Of a stretch of 64,000 nucleotides of DNA, positions 1 to 10,537 are shown piece by piece (position 1 is the stretch's first letter; each line of letters opens with the position of its first letter). Where the stretch lies: positions 1 through 64,000 of the forward strand of contig JAAAJB010000091.1 of assembly GCA_016098155.1 (NCBI GenBank), read 5' to 3'. The notes below the pieces were generated by a model, which worked only from the letters and a program-made list of their open reading frames with translations, did no database searches and had not been told where the DNA came from. The position numbers and the translations under genes were made by a program. The stretch is from Actinomortierella ambigua (Eukaryota > Mortierellomycota > Mortierellomycetes > Mortierellales > Mortierellaceae).

Positions 1-70
1 GGAGATGTTTTGTGTGTTTGAGAGGAAAAATTGGGAAAAAAAAAATGAAATAAAGGGGTTTTTGGGGGGC

Positions 71-95
71 TTTTTTTTTTTTTTTTTTTTTTTTT
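71..95. repeat. poly(T) tract, 25 nt
   Basis: An uninterrupted run of T. It lies inside what would be the first intron of the 4E-BP-like gene on the minus strand, where it reads as poly(A). I saw no flanking target-site duplication. Confidence 0.9.
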
Positions 96-1066
96 GCTCT
101 TCTCTCTCTTTTTTTTTCTAGGGCAAAGCGAGATCGAAGAGCGATGTTCGGTCTCGACCGTTGATAGAAAGGGGGACGTTGACTTTTTGGGGGGAGAGGG
201 GGGCACGAAGATGTCATTCCCTCCACCACCACCCCCTCAGACAAACATTCCAAAGAGAAAGAGGAGTTTTTTTTTGTCCATATCGGGGCACACACTAACT
301 TTTTTTTTTTGCTCTCCCCTCCATGTGACCAGTCATTCCTTGCCCTGTTTCGTTCAGTTGAAGGCGGAACCCACCACATGAGATCTCCCTCGGAGTGTGG
401 TGTCTTCTGAGGGGTCTCACCCCCCTTTGTGGCTGGATCATTTTTTTTGGACTATCGTAATTGGAAGGGGGGGGGTGGATGCATCCTGGATAGGTTCTAC
501 ACCTCCCCAACGATTCCACTGTGCGCACACCCCCCCTTTGGCTCCGTTGTGCGCACCCCTAAACTCCAAACACCTCGAGAACTCATGTGTGGAAAGAGGG
601 TGGGGGAGAGGGAGAGGTACATTCATGTCCGTTGCCTTGCACTGCTGAAGTGAATAAACTTTGCCGAGTGTGTGATTCGTCCATTGACAAGTCTGGTGTG
701 CGTATCCTGACTCGTATCCGCCGCCTTGTATATACAAAAAAAAACACACACAAGCGTCCCATTCATGGGAGCACAGCGCCGTTTGATCCTCTTCCATGAG
801 TTCTGACAGCAACGCAACACAGAAAAAAAAAGAGTCCCGCTGATGGTAGGTTTTCTCTTTCGTGTCCATTGCTACACAAAAAGTCCTTTGTGTCTCCGTG
901 CTTCTTTTTTTTTTCTTTTTCCATCTTCTCCATCCTCCAACTTCCTTGAACAAATTCCTGAGAAGAAGACCAAAACTCTTGACCCTACGCCCTCAGAATG
1001 TCTTTCATCACACATCCTTAATTTTTTTTTCTTTGTAGGTGAAAAAAAAAAGTCGAGGAGACTTAC

Positions 1067-1181
1067 CACCGGGGGTGCTCGAATAGATGGTGCCACCGGG
1101 GGTGGTGCCATAATCCAATGGGATGGGCGTGCCAGGTTCAGCACGTCGGCTTGGCAAAGGAATGGCCTTAGAGTTGGACAT
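1067..1181 (-). CDS. eIF4E-binding protein (4E-BP)-like, first exon only (gene leaves window)
   Basis: This exon encodes 38 residues plus one base, from ATG at 1181 to a strong donor GTAAGT at 1066. It starts MSNSKAIPLPSRR and continues LDYGTTPGGTIYSSTPGG. That matches the N-terminus of animal 4E-BPs, where AIP-x-RR is followed by DYSTTPGGTLFSTTPGGT. Known family role: small disordered repressors that bind eIF4E through YxxxxL-phi and are released by TOR phosphorylation on TP sites; two TP-G sites are visible here. The exon that should carry the eIF4E-binding helix and its KFLLECR-type sequence was not found anywhere between 1 and 1066, so it must lie left of the window behind an intron of at least 1.07 kb. 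The identification rests on this short N-terminal signature alone. Confidence 0.68.
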
Positions 1182-1794
1182 TATGTACACAGGCTGAGGA
1201 AGAGTAAGGGCCGGGAGAGGGTGGCGGGAGGGGGGCAAAAGGAGTGAGGAAGTGCGCTTCTAAAGTATGCAAAGAGACGGAAAAGAACCAAACATTTTTT
1301 TCCAGGTTAGCCAGATCCACACACACACACTTTTCAAAGACACTGTAGAAAAATAAAAAAGAAAACAGGGCCAACAAGGTTGAAGAGGAATAGTCGGAGA
1401 AAAAAAAAAAAAAGGCTGCGTCTGCTTTGCTTTGCTCTGGTGTGCTTCGTTGAGTTGTTGCAGGAGACGGGAATGTCCAAAGAAAGGTCTCCAGCTCAAG
1501 TGTGTGGTCCGTCTCCTCTGAGATCTGCAGTGGGTGACGCAGGGCATTGTGCATGGTTACATGCTCACATGGGAGCACCCCCGCTTGCACTTCGATTTAC
1601 CTAAATTGCTGAAGAAGTGAGGATGCAACCTGGGGGGTCAGGTTCACTGCCTTTGAAATACACCAGCAGACCATACGATTATATCTTCCGGTGACATGAT
1701 AGGCTCGCGCCCCGCGCTGGCTGGAGAGAAATTGCGATATTGATGCTACTAATACCCTTTCTCTCTGTACCGACTCTTTCTCTATGCCCCCCTC
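1182..1794. other. intergenic, upstream of the 4E-BP-like gene
   Basis: This stretch has A/T homopolymers and a short CA repeat near 1320. No reading frame in it resembles a known protein. It presumably holds the 4E-BP promoter and 5' leader. Confidence 0.5.
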
Positions 1795-2968
1795 TTGGCG
1801 ATGAGTTTTCAAGGATCGTTGCACCAGCAAGGTTACGAGCAGGGGCAGCTGAAGCGGCAGCAGCAGCAACAGCCGCTACCTGGGATTTCCATGACATCTT
1901 ATTGGACAAGCACAAGCACTTCCAGGTCGGGACAATGGAGCCAAGTGGATACGGTAGCAACAAGATATGAGGAGCTCCCTGGCAATCGCCAGGCGAACCT
2001 CAATGTCACACTCTCCACCCCGAGGAGGTCGCGGCACATACCCACCACTGGCCTTCGGTGGGTACACGAGAGACGGGAAGACGACGATCCGGACCGAGTC
2101 GATGATCAGTTGGCTCGTGGCCTCATGGCCATGCACGTATCGGCGCTGCCAAAAACACTGTTAACTGGACAGCCCTATCCTCGGAACAAACCACCGCTGG
2201 GTCATCAAGGTTGCCGCCTCCACCGTTGCCACCCCTCCAGAGAAAACCTGGATGTATTTGCACCCGAGCTTTCGCTTGGCAACCCCATAGCAGATCAAAG
2301 GTTGATCATATTACGTGATTACCTTAAGATTGAGAGGGACGGTGGTATTGATATCAGAGAGGAGGAGGAGGAGGAGGAGGGCGAGGGGGAGGAGGACTAC
2401 GATGGAGACGACGAAAAGGAGCGTATCGAGGCCTGCTTCTCCGTACCCTCAAACTTTGCCACCAATCTGGACTCTGACGACATGTAGGCGGGACATTGTT
2501 CAATAATGCCAGCATGCCTTTGGGTATCGTTGCACACACCCTGGCACCATCATCCACTTTCAGCTCTTTCCCCCTGCCCAAGCACCCTTTATCCATGACA
2601 CTCAGAGCCCAATGGCGACTTTGAGGCCTCATTACCCATATTGCTACGAAGTGGAAATACGGGAAAACGTCCACGCCACCAACTTACCTGTGGTCATCGC
2701 TCCCATCAAATCCCAATCCCATAAACATCACCTCCACAGAGTGAAAGGATGTCGACCTTTGCAACAAGTGCCGACTCGGGTACCCCGTGCCGAGTCCAAC
2801 CTTAGCTCTCGTAGCCCATTTTTTTTTATCAATACATGCTCATTTCTGCCACACAACAGAGCATCACAGAGCAGACACAAGCGACAAGCGGTGAGCGACG
2901 AAGACGAGCATGAGTCTGGAAATAAAACTCGCCGACGCAAGAGAAGGGCGCCGGGCGCAGATAGTTAG
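1795..2968 (+). pseudogene. decayed copy A of an unidentified expanded family (3' part)
   Basis: One frame is open from 1795 to 2487. It ends in an acidic block rich in Glu and then a segment ending NLDSDDM. Further on, in another frame, a basic tail NKTRRRKRRAPGADS ends at 2968, typical of the C-terminus of a fungal nuclear protein. The middle, 2155-2613, is nearly identical to 5050-5486. In copy A the alternative frame that stays open in copy B (NHRWVIKVAAS and on) is broken by TAG near 2289. I infer two degraded copies of one gene. Whether the 230-residue frame is still translated cannot be decided from sequence alone, and I assign no function. Confidence 0.4.
2155..2613 (+). repeat. direct duplication, copy A (~459 bp)
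   Basis: It runs from ACACTG before AACTGGACAGCC to CAGAGCCCAAT. It matches 5050-5486 in the same orientation with scattered substitutions. The main length difference is a loss in the GAGGAG-rich stretch of the second copy. The copies start about 2.9 kb apart. Confidence 0.9.
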
Positions 2969-3896
2969 TCTAGCTATGCGTGCTCGCCAGCACGCTTCAG
3001 ATTTTACGTCCTTCTGGAAATTAATTTTTCGGTGGCTTCCACTTTCAATGAGCCCTGAAGCCTTCAAAGTCGCGTCGCGACGCGACTTTCGAATGAGGCC
3101 AACATCACTCCATTCAAATCAATCCTTTCACTGGCTAATTACACACACCCACGCACACACACACATTCTCTCTCTCTGTCTCTCTCTCTGTCCAATCACT
3201 TTTCCCACCCATATTCAAGGTATGAGACTCAGCCAAACAACCCTAAAAACACAAGCACACCCTCATGCGAATGACACAGCCCTCCAGCGCATTTGGTCAA
3301 CCCTCTGGGGAATGCTGAGGTGAATGCCGAGCCACGCTCCTTTGGTCGAACATAGCCTGCAGCCTGCATGGCCCTGTTCCTCCAGTAGCCATGTATTTCT
3401 CGTTAATGACAAGAGAAATCATAGGCGAAAGACCTTGGTTCTCGATAGTTGCTTTGTGCTCTTTCGAGTTGAATCGTCAGCCACCTTGTAACCGCGTGTG
3501 CCTTGTTGTGAAGTTGAGAACTGGACATGGCTCCCTAACGCCGTTGGTCGCACCTCTAGAGAGCTTTGTGAAAGGAGATTACAGTTCCGGAACCAATTCT
3601 TGGCCGTCGCTGTAGTTGTCGAGCCTCGCTCTTTGGAGAGGATAGTTTTACCTGCCCTTTTTCATAGCCATGACTCTCTCGCCTTTTTTTTTGACTAGAG
3701 AGGGCTTTGGTGGTAGACCTGGGTGCTGATATATTTACATTCAGTTTAATCGCCACCTTTCACTTAGTCGAAACTGCCCTTTTCTTGCATCGCTGGCTCA
3801 GAACCGAATGCATACATTACTTTTTTTTTTTACTAATGTTGCTCCTACTCTCTCCCTTTGTCCCAACCTATTCAATACTGACCAAGGCAACGAGGT
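2969..3896. other. intergenic with perfect palindrome; no gene recognised
   Basis: This holds a CA/CT-rich patch near 3140-3200 and a perfect 24-bp palindrome at 3066-3089. Short frames around 3390-3700 do not resemble a known family; they may be an eroded upstream part of the copy B pseudogene. Confidence 0.4.
3066..3089. repeat. perfect 24-bp GC-rich palindrome
   Basis: AAAGTCGCGTCG followed by its exact reverse complement. With a one-base bulge the symmetry extends outward through TTC and CGAA. A related odd palindrome, CGCCGCG-A-CGCGGCG, occurs at 45053-45067. This could be a transposon terminus, a recombination junction, or a binding site for a dimeric protein. Confidence 0.85.
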
Positions 3897-5486
3897 TCAA
3901 GAAGGCATTAAACAATCGCTCTGGCTGGCATCCTTGAGGAGATCCGAAGAAAGAACCATACAATCATCGATCGATCCCTGCCAGGTAACTCCGACGTACT
4001 TTGATCCCATTAAGCACTTTTCTTTAAATTCTCCAAACCTCAAACACATGTGATGGGAATCAATTCTAACTACATATTCTTGCTCAGCACATGAACGAGC
4101 TTCTTTCCAGGCAACCATCGCCACTTCGAGCTTCATTGGGCGAACCGTAAATCCATAGGATCAGGAGAACGAAGGGGAGGCGACCACCTGGCCTTAAAGC
4201 CGGACGCTACAATCACGAAGGACAGCTATGAGCTAGGATTGGTGGAGCTCAAACCAACCCGAGAGGATCGTAGCCTGCGTTACTGTCTTGAAGATGTTTG
4301 GTCTCTAGCGATTCGCGAAGGACTGTATCGATAGTCACCTGCGCCATGACCGCAAAACTACAAGTGTCGCTTGCTTGCATGTTTTCGTAGTGTCGTAGGA
4401 GGGAGAGCCAGGCTTGTTTCTTGGGGTGACACAAAGCTGAGCGTCAAGGTGGTCTAACGTTTGCAGGCAATCAGCTCAAGAAGCGGATAGAGGGAGAAGA
4501 AGACTCGCCACTGAAGGAGCTCTATGAGCATGCAGTCAAGTTACCCAAGGAGTGTTCGCCTGTCAGCGAGGCAGACCAAACGAGCTCGTTCGTGTTGGGC
4601 ATGTTGCGGCCTATCTTCGATCGTCCAGACATTAGTCGCCTTGCAGAGTAAATAAACAGCCTTTTTGCATTCCTGTACTGACACACCTGTTCTTTTAGAT
4701 CTGTCCTATTTCAACACGTGCATCTGGTCTCTGTTGTCCTCACCATAGCACAGCAACGACCACTACATCTGGCAGTATTTTCGTGCGCCTGTGCAAGAGC
4801 ATGACAACATTATCCAAGAATCCAGACCTTCTCGTCCGATTTAAAGAGAGTCTCGATATTTGGAGTTGCAGAGGTCTCGTTTGAATCGTCAGTGCTCAAG
4901 GATACAGGAGACTTGTGCCGCACAGCGCTGTGGTCGAAGCGGCCCCTAGATGAGATTGTTACCAAATTTGAGAACCTCGATCAGGTCGGATTGATTTTTT
5001 TTTCAAGTCATTAATCAGACGTGTGTATTTTACACTATGCTGCGCGCCGACACTGCCAACTGGACAACCCTATCCTCGGAACAAACCACCGCTGGGTCAT
5101 CAAGGTTGCCGCCTCCACCGTCGCCACCCCTCCAGAGAGAACCTGGATGTATTTGCACCCGAGCTTTCGCTTGGCAACCCCACAGCTGATCAAAGGTTGA
5201 TCATATTACGTGATTACCTTAAGATTGAGAGGGACGGCGGTATTGATATCAGAGAGGAGGAGGAGGAGGAGTACTATGGAGACGACGAAAAGGAGTATAT
5301 CGAGGCCTGCTTCTCCGTACCCTCAAACTCTGCCACCAATCTGGACTCTGACGACATGTAGGGGGACATTGTTCCATAATGCCAGCATGCCTTTGGGTAT
5401 CGTTGCACACTCCCTGGCACCATCATCCACTTTAAGCTCTTTCCCCCTGCACAAGCACCCTTTATCCATGACACTCAGAGCCCAAT
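3897..5486 (+). pseudogene. decayed copy B of a fungal expanded protein family
   Basis: Blocks in different frames read in order like one multi-exon protein. They are a block with ALKPDATI and YELGLVELKPT (about 4180-4250), then DVWSLAIR followed out of frame by KDCIDSHLRHD (4290-4350), VKLPKECSPVSEADQT with SSFVLGMLRPIFD (4535-4620), EVSFESSVLKDTGDLCRTAL (4885-4945), and the duplicated 3' block from 5050. I recall this style (xVELKPx, DxWxxxxxxKDxID, ExDFVxxVxxPIxE) from large lineage-specific families in Mucoromycota, but I cannot name a function. Repeated stops and frame changes favour a pseudogene, although extra short introns could rescue part of it. It ends 128 bp before the start codon of the downstream oxygenase. 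Confidence 0.5.
5050..5486 (+). repeat. direct duplication, copy B (~437 bp)
   Basis: This is the second copy of 2155-2613. It lacks about 22 bp in the GAGGAG-rich stretch. Its right edge, CAGAGCCCAAT at 5486, is as sharp as in copy A, so the unit ends exactly where the leader of the oxygenase gene begins. Confidence 0.9.
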
Positions 5487-5613
5487 CGCCCGTGTGTAGG
5501 ATTTGCCACCAAACCTCGTAATGAAATATTTTTGCCCAAAACGGAATGTCAAAAACTTTTTTTTCGCGGTAGCAAAGCTGATCACTTCGCAATTCAGACC
5601 ACTTTTTCCAGCA

Positions 5614-6555
5614 ATGTCATCGCAGGAGAACCAAGAGAAAGTAGACGTCGAGGAGAAGGAAGAGGCGCTAGCGAGCCGCATCATGAAACTGGTCTCCAAG
5701 ACGACCTTGGACGACCTTCCAGACTTTCCTAGCGACGACGTCGAGTCGCTGCCCTCCGACTTTGAGTACAACCCAGACGACTATGACGAGGAAGAGGAAG
5801 TGGAAGAGATCTCGGAAATGGAGCTTCTCAAGCAACTCGACGCCTCCATGCCCCCACTACTCCTCGCTCGCGAGCTCTTCCACGAAAACGTCGACTCCTC
5901 CCAGTTCTCCGTCCTCACGGCCGAGCAGGCGAACCAGCTCTTTGAAAAGGGCTACACTGTCCTCAACGACGTCCTTGACCAGTCCACCATCCGCCAGGTC
6001 CGCGAGTGGGCCACCGCCTGCTTCAAGGCCGGTAAGATGGTCAAGGCTTCCTCGCGCCACAACGAAGATGACGACCCCTTCCGCGAGGGCAATGCCCGCG
6101 GCGATTACACCATCTGGGTCTCGCCCGGATCGCAAATCCTCAAAGAGTCCCAGCCCCTCCAGGCCTGTGTTGACTGGTTCTCCCAGCGGCTCCACAAAGA
6201 CCTCGAGCGCGTCGTCCACCTCCACGGACAGGCCGAGTACCAGCTCGCCTACTATCCTCCAGATGCCAGCCACTATGAGCGCCACCGTGACTCCTTCCCG
6301 ACGGACGACAAGGAGGATGTTGACCAGCGTCGCGTCACCGCCATCGTTTACTTCAACCCGGACTGGAAGGAAGGCGATGGCGGCGAGCTCCGCATCTTTG
6401 ACAAGGGTATCGACTTTGATGACGACGCCGAGGAAACCATCGTCGATATCGCACCCATGGCCGCCCGCTGTGTCCTGTTCTTGAGTGGTGTCATGGATCA
6501 CGCCGTCATGCCCGCTTTCAACGAACGTATTGCTTTGACCTCATGGTACCGATGA
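5614..6555 (+). CDS. PHD/EGLN-like prolyl hydroxylase (2OG-Fe(II) dioxygenase)
   Basis: This is an intronless frame of 313 residues from ATG at 5614, the first Met before the acidic N-terminus. Residues 1-80 are acidic and probably disordered. The double-stranded beta-helix follows with AEYQLAYYPPDASHYERHRD and, after it, VTAIVYFNPDW and GGELRIF. Iron ligands read as H224-x-D226 and H296 (MDHAVMP), and R305 (ERIALTSWYR) would bind 2-oxoglutarate. The spacing and the YxxHxD, YxNxxW and GGxLRIF motifs match animal PHD2 more closely than generic P4H. Known family role: oxygen-dependent prolyl hydroxylation of transcription regulators or ribosomal protein uS12. The fungal substrate is unknown. 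It has no signal peptide, so it is likely cytosolic or nuclear. Confidence 0.85.
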   Translation: MSSQENQEKVDVEEKEEALASRIMKLVSKTTLDDLPDFPSDDVESLPSDFEYNPDDYDEEEEVEEISEMELLKQLDASMPPLLLARELFHENVDSSQFSVLTAEQANQLFEKGYTVLNDVLDQSTIRQVREWATACFKAGKMVKASSRHNEDDDPFREGNARGDYTIWVSPGSQILKESQPLQACVDWFSQRLHKDLERVVHLHGQAEYQLAYYPPDASHYERHRDSFPTDDKEDVDQRRVTAIVYFNPDWKEGDGGELRIFDKGIDFDDDAEETIVDIAPMAARCVLFLSGVMDHAVMPAFNERIALTSWYR

Positions 6556-7648
6556 AAAGTCCTTCTACAAAAAAAAGTGAAGGAGAAAGTACCATGAGTG
6601 AAAAAAGAAACCCCTTTTCCCTTTATTCCTTTCTTTCCTCTTCTCCTCCTATACCTTCACCTTCCATTGATGTTATCGCCACGTTCAGTTTGGCATAGCA
6701 TCGCTTCCTTTCACATCCGCCACCCAACCATCACCAGCCCTCTTTCCTTACCAGTCATTCTTGACTCCGCATGTTTTTCGTGCTACTTTGTTGTCGATTT
6801 CACTCGTTTCTGCATTCCTCAACTTTATATAATAAAAAAAAAGCAACGCTTACTCCCAGTAGTTTGGTCCTCAGTCGTCAACATCAGTTCTTAGCTATGG
6901 TTAGTCGAGTATCAGTGGATGGACCGCGGAATCTCGCTTTCTCTCTTTTATCTCCGCCCACTCCCCCCCCCCACCAGTCTAGCAACCTGTTTACATTAAT
7001 CAATCCATTTGTTTCTTATCTCATTCTCTCTGCCCCTATCTCGACAACTTGGCATGTATAAGAGGCTGAGAACAGTAACGGGGTGGGCCTCCTTCCAGTG
7101 CCACGCCTCAAGGTATGGACCAAAAGAGATGCAAGAACGAACAAACACTACTGGGTCTGTGAGTAACTCCTCGCATTTTCCACCCTTCTATCCGTCTCCC
7201 GCAGTGCTCTTCCCCCCCCCGACCGCCCCCCTTTTTTTCCTGAGGGAGAAGGGCTCTTTCTTGTCTACACCTCTCAAAGAGCCCAACTTTGCTGATTCCT
7301 CTCACCCCGACCCATCTGCTATAGATGCTTGCCGGGATCGAACGTGATGGTTCAAATAGGCAAGCGTTGAGCTGGTCTCGTACTATGTTGGTCGCATCGA
7401 GTAACGGTGGTAAGAGTCCCAAGTGTCATTTGATAGTAAAAAAATTGAAATAGACAAAAGATTACAGTTTTTTATGATGCAAGTGTTTTGAACAAAGACG
7501 AAGGAGCAAATAGTGAATGGAATATTTCGTGCGTTGCAGGTTTGATGGGTGTAGTGTTGGTGGTGGTGGTGGTGTGGTGGTGATGTGATATGGGCGAGTT
7601 TTTTTTAAAGAAAAAACACAGGGCAGAAAAACCCCGACATGCCAAAGA
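6556..7648. other. 3' UTRs and intergenic between oxygenase and RPC31
   Basis: A pyrimidine-rich 3' flank follows the oxygenase stop. TATAATAAAA near 6828 could be a polyadenylation signal. The right part is the 3' flank of the convergent RPC31 gene and holds a short GGT/GTG repeat at 7555-7585. I see no gene. Confidence 0.5.
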
Positions 7649-8994
7649 CTATGAGTAGTCTCCACCGCCGTCATCATCGCCATCGTCATCGTCACCTTCT
7701 CCGTTGTCAAAGTAACTCTCGCCATAGTCGTTGTCTTCATCGTCGTCCTCCTCCTCGTAGTCTTCTTCGAGCTCCTCGTCGTCCTCGCCCTTTTCACCCT
7801 TTTGTAAAAAGAAACGTAAAACAAACAAACAAAACAAAAGGTCGTTAGTACAGCCGTGGGCAAGTAGCTCCGAGACTAATAAGTGAGAAAAGAAGGCACC
7901 CGTGCTGAAAACCACAGAGCCACTCCAGTGGTCGCAACAGATAGAAACAGTCCAATGGTAGTACCTTCTTCTTTTCACCATCTTCGTCGTCGTCAGGATC
8001 GTCGTCGTCTCCAATCTTGTTGAGATCGAGTTGCATCGTGACCGTGCGACGCTCTAAATGCGATTAAGAAGGCGGAGAAAATTAGAATGTATGCATTTGT
8101 TAGTCATGATCCTTGCGATTTCGTTTAATGCTGCGGCGTGAAAGAAAAAACCCTCCTGCTGCAAGGGGGGGGGGCTCAAAGTTGTAGAAAGTCTCCATAC
8201 TCTTTCCAGCCTTGGGATCTAATACTCGGTGCAGCTCCTCAGGGAAGAAAGATTTGTCTATAGTGATTGAACCATTGAACCGACAAACAAAGATTTTAAA
8301 AAACATGTGAGCGGATCAAGTCGAAGCACAACATTCACTGAAAAATCAGAAAACAGTATTCGATCCCGGATCTCCCTTCCAAAACATACTCGCATTGATC
8401 GCCTGGAGTTTCGGCCGTGTAGCGGACATGTCCAGGTGGTACTTGTCTGAATATCTCTGGATGGCTAAGAGATGAGATTGAACAAAAAAAAAATGAAGAT
8501 AAAAGAGTACCGGATCAGTTGTCCTGCATTGAAGCCTTGTTGCACGTGGTCGCAGATGCCTTCCTGCTACACCGCCTTCAATTGGATCCTGATGATTCCA
8601 CATACGCGTTATCTTTTTTGGCTCCGTCAGGTAGTGTGCGCTCGCGCTAAGAACTTCCTGCATCCGCTTCATCGCCAAATGCATCGACTCTTCCTCTTCT
8701 GTCGGCTGCCGTGCCACTGGGACCATGATTTCCTACAAAAGCGGGTGACAACATTTTTTTGAGGGGGTTAGGCGCCGTTCTTGCTTCATGATTCAGCACT
8801 TTAACCTCTCGTGTGATAGGATCGTTCGAGTCAATTGACCCGCCTCCAAAGGTGAAGAACGTTACTGGAAAGGTCTCGCCAGGGTTCTTGAAGGTAGCCT
8901 GAATGGCGTCAGGGCCAAACATGGGAATGCCGGGCATTCCTCCTCGGCCACGCCCACCGCCTCGTCCGCCTCCGCGGCCTCCGCCTCGCGACAT
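7649..8994 (-). CDS. RPC31: RNA polymerase III subunit RPC31/RPC7-like
   Basis: Six exons (8994-8806, 8732-8606, 8464-8390, 8257-8201, 8053-7965, 7798-7649) splice in frame to 228 residues. The protein opens with an RGG-type repeat, MSRGGGRGG. It continues to ESMHLAMKRMQEVLSASAHY and ITPIQRYSDKYH, then FFPEELHRVLDPKAGKKRR, and ends in a run of Asp and Glu. Human RPC7 has the same order: Gly/Arg start, a helix of the MKR-M type, DIERYSKRY, a basic patch, acidic tail. Known role: part of the RPC31-RPC34-RPC82 heterotrimer needed for Pol III initiation at tRNA and 5S genes. Length fits yeast (251) and human (223). Its start lies 348 bp from the divergent bS18m gene. Boundaries of the 57-bp and 89-bp exons were chosen by phase and are the least certain. 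Confidence 0.85.
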
Positions 8995-9342
8995 GTCTAG
9001 GTTATGGTGGTGTGAATGGAGAGGGAAGAGGTGGGAGGAGTGCCACAGGCAAATAGAAAAAAACAACAAGAAAAGAGAAGGAGGCAAGACAGGCAAAGGC
9101 AAGAGAGAGGGGGCAACTGAATATAAAAAAAAAGAAGTGAAGAGTGACTGTTCCTTCCTCTTTACTCTTCAAGCGCACCACTTCTGCACACCATTTGTTT
9201 GTGCAAAGCCACCGAATCAAAGGGGAGCGGGATTCACCCTACTCTTTTGGGTGGGTGCAGAGGGGACCTGACAACTGTCAGCTTAAAGCAAGAAGCGGAA
9301 GACACCAACTCCCCCAATATATCCCCCCTCCATTCATACATA
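8995..9342. promoter_or_regulatory. shared divergent promoter region, RPC31 / bS18m
   Basis: These 348 bp separate two head-to-head start codons and must contain both 5' leaders and core promoters. AATATAAAAAAAA occurs near 9120. Divergent pairing of a Pol III subunit with a mitoribosomal protein could allow shared control, but no named binding site was identified. Confidence 0.5.
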
Positions 9343-10537
9343 ATGTCCATGCTGCGTGCAACATTCCAAAGGGCACTCACCGCCCGTCCTCTCCTCCCCT
9401 CTGCCACCCCTGCATGCCACATTGCTCGCCGCTTCAACTCCTCCGGCACCAAGGATGAGGGCCGCTTCACCGCTCCCACCACCCAGAAGACCCGTATGTG
9501 CTCATTCAATGCACCAATGCTCGGAACGCAACAATACCCAGCACTATTGGGGGTTCCTTGGACCATAAAGCGATAGCGTGGGCAAAGTATAGGAACAAGG
9601 GCGATGGAGCGGACAAAAAAAATCCTATGCGGTTGCCCTCCATGTGGCGCGGCCCAACGGTCGAGATGCCACGTCCGGGACGCTATCGACAAAGAGATTT
9701 CAATAGGACGGGACTCGGGGGCACGGAGCCTTTTCTCGATCATTGGGCGCACAAAGCGCAAAAATGAACTTGCAACTTACCATGTCTTTCTTGTGGTCCG
9801 TGGCGGCGCTTCCTCTTTTTTTTTTTTTTTTTCTATCGCAAATAGATACGGATCAGTTGATGAACATTATCTCAGAAGCGATCCACTCCAGTGGTATGTT
9901 GGAACTCTGAAAACCAAAAGGTTTCCCTGCTCGAATGGCATGCGCTGTCCATGGCATACGCACACCGAGAGAGAGCGAGACACTTTACTTACCATCGACA
10001 TCCCCTTTTTATTTATATCCAATAGCCTCCAACACCAATAGCACCCCCATGTACCGAAGCGGCGGTCGTTTCCGCAAAGGCGATGTATGGACTAGAACAA
10101 CAACAACAAAAAGGATCAAATCTGGTTCAGGGTCATGGCGAGGCATAGAATTCAAGGCTTCAAGATATAGGGGACCTTCAGACACCAGACAAAAACCACA
10201 CTCCATTACTGACACGACAATGCTTTTTTTTTTCTCTACCACTACTCCCCCCCCCCCAAAAAAACAATAGATCTACAAGCCCTCGGATCTGGACACCTCA
10301 AAGCCCCGCGTCTATCGCGCTGCACCCGGCAAGAAGAAGGACGAGCTCAACATTATTGGCGTGAACCCTCTGCACGAGTACAAGAACGCCGAGCTCCTCT
10401 CCCACTACATCACCCCCGTCGGTCGCCTGATGTCGCGTGAGCAGACTGGCTTGACTGCCAAGAACCAGCGTCGTCTCTCCAAGGCCGTTCGCCGTGCACG
10501 TGCCATGTGCATCCTGAGCCCAACAGCCAAGCTGTAG
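9343..10537 (+). CDS. RSM18: mitochondrial small-subunit ribosomal protein bS18m
   Basis: Four exons (9343-9493, 9846-9893, 10026-10084, 10271-10537) join in frame to 174 residues. The N-terminus is Arg/Ser/Ala-rich without acidic residues (MSMLRATFQRAL), a likely mitochondrial presequence. The S18 core spans FRKGDIYKPSDLD, HYITPVGRLMSREQTGL and the basic helix QRRLSKAVRRARAMCILSP, which bind 16S-like rRNA next to bS6m. Donors are GTATGT or GTATGG and acceptors all end in TAG. Exon 2 is only 48 bp, but it is needed to keep frame and gives a sensible helix. The protein acts in the mitochondrial matrix. It is divergent from RPC31. Confidence 0.9.

Noticed and set aside
5762..6501. Long open frames of 240 and 214 residues on both strands over the oxygenase gene
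   Set aside because: They are shadows of the codon-biased oxygenase frame. Their composition is Ser/Thr/Pro or Val/Gly-rich, and they have no domain features.
7320..7390. tRNA-like sequence on the minus strand (GTTCGATCCCGG, AGCTCAACGCTTGCC)
   Set aside because: The T stem does not pair, and no acceptor stem can be formed. Similarity is limited to short boxes.
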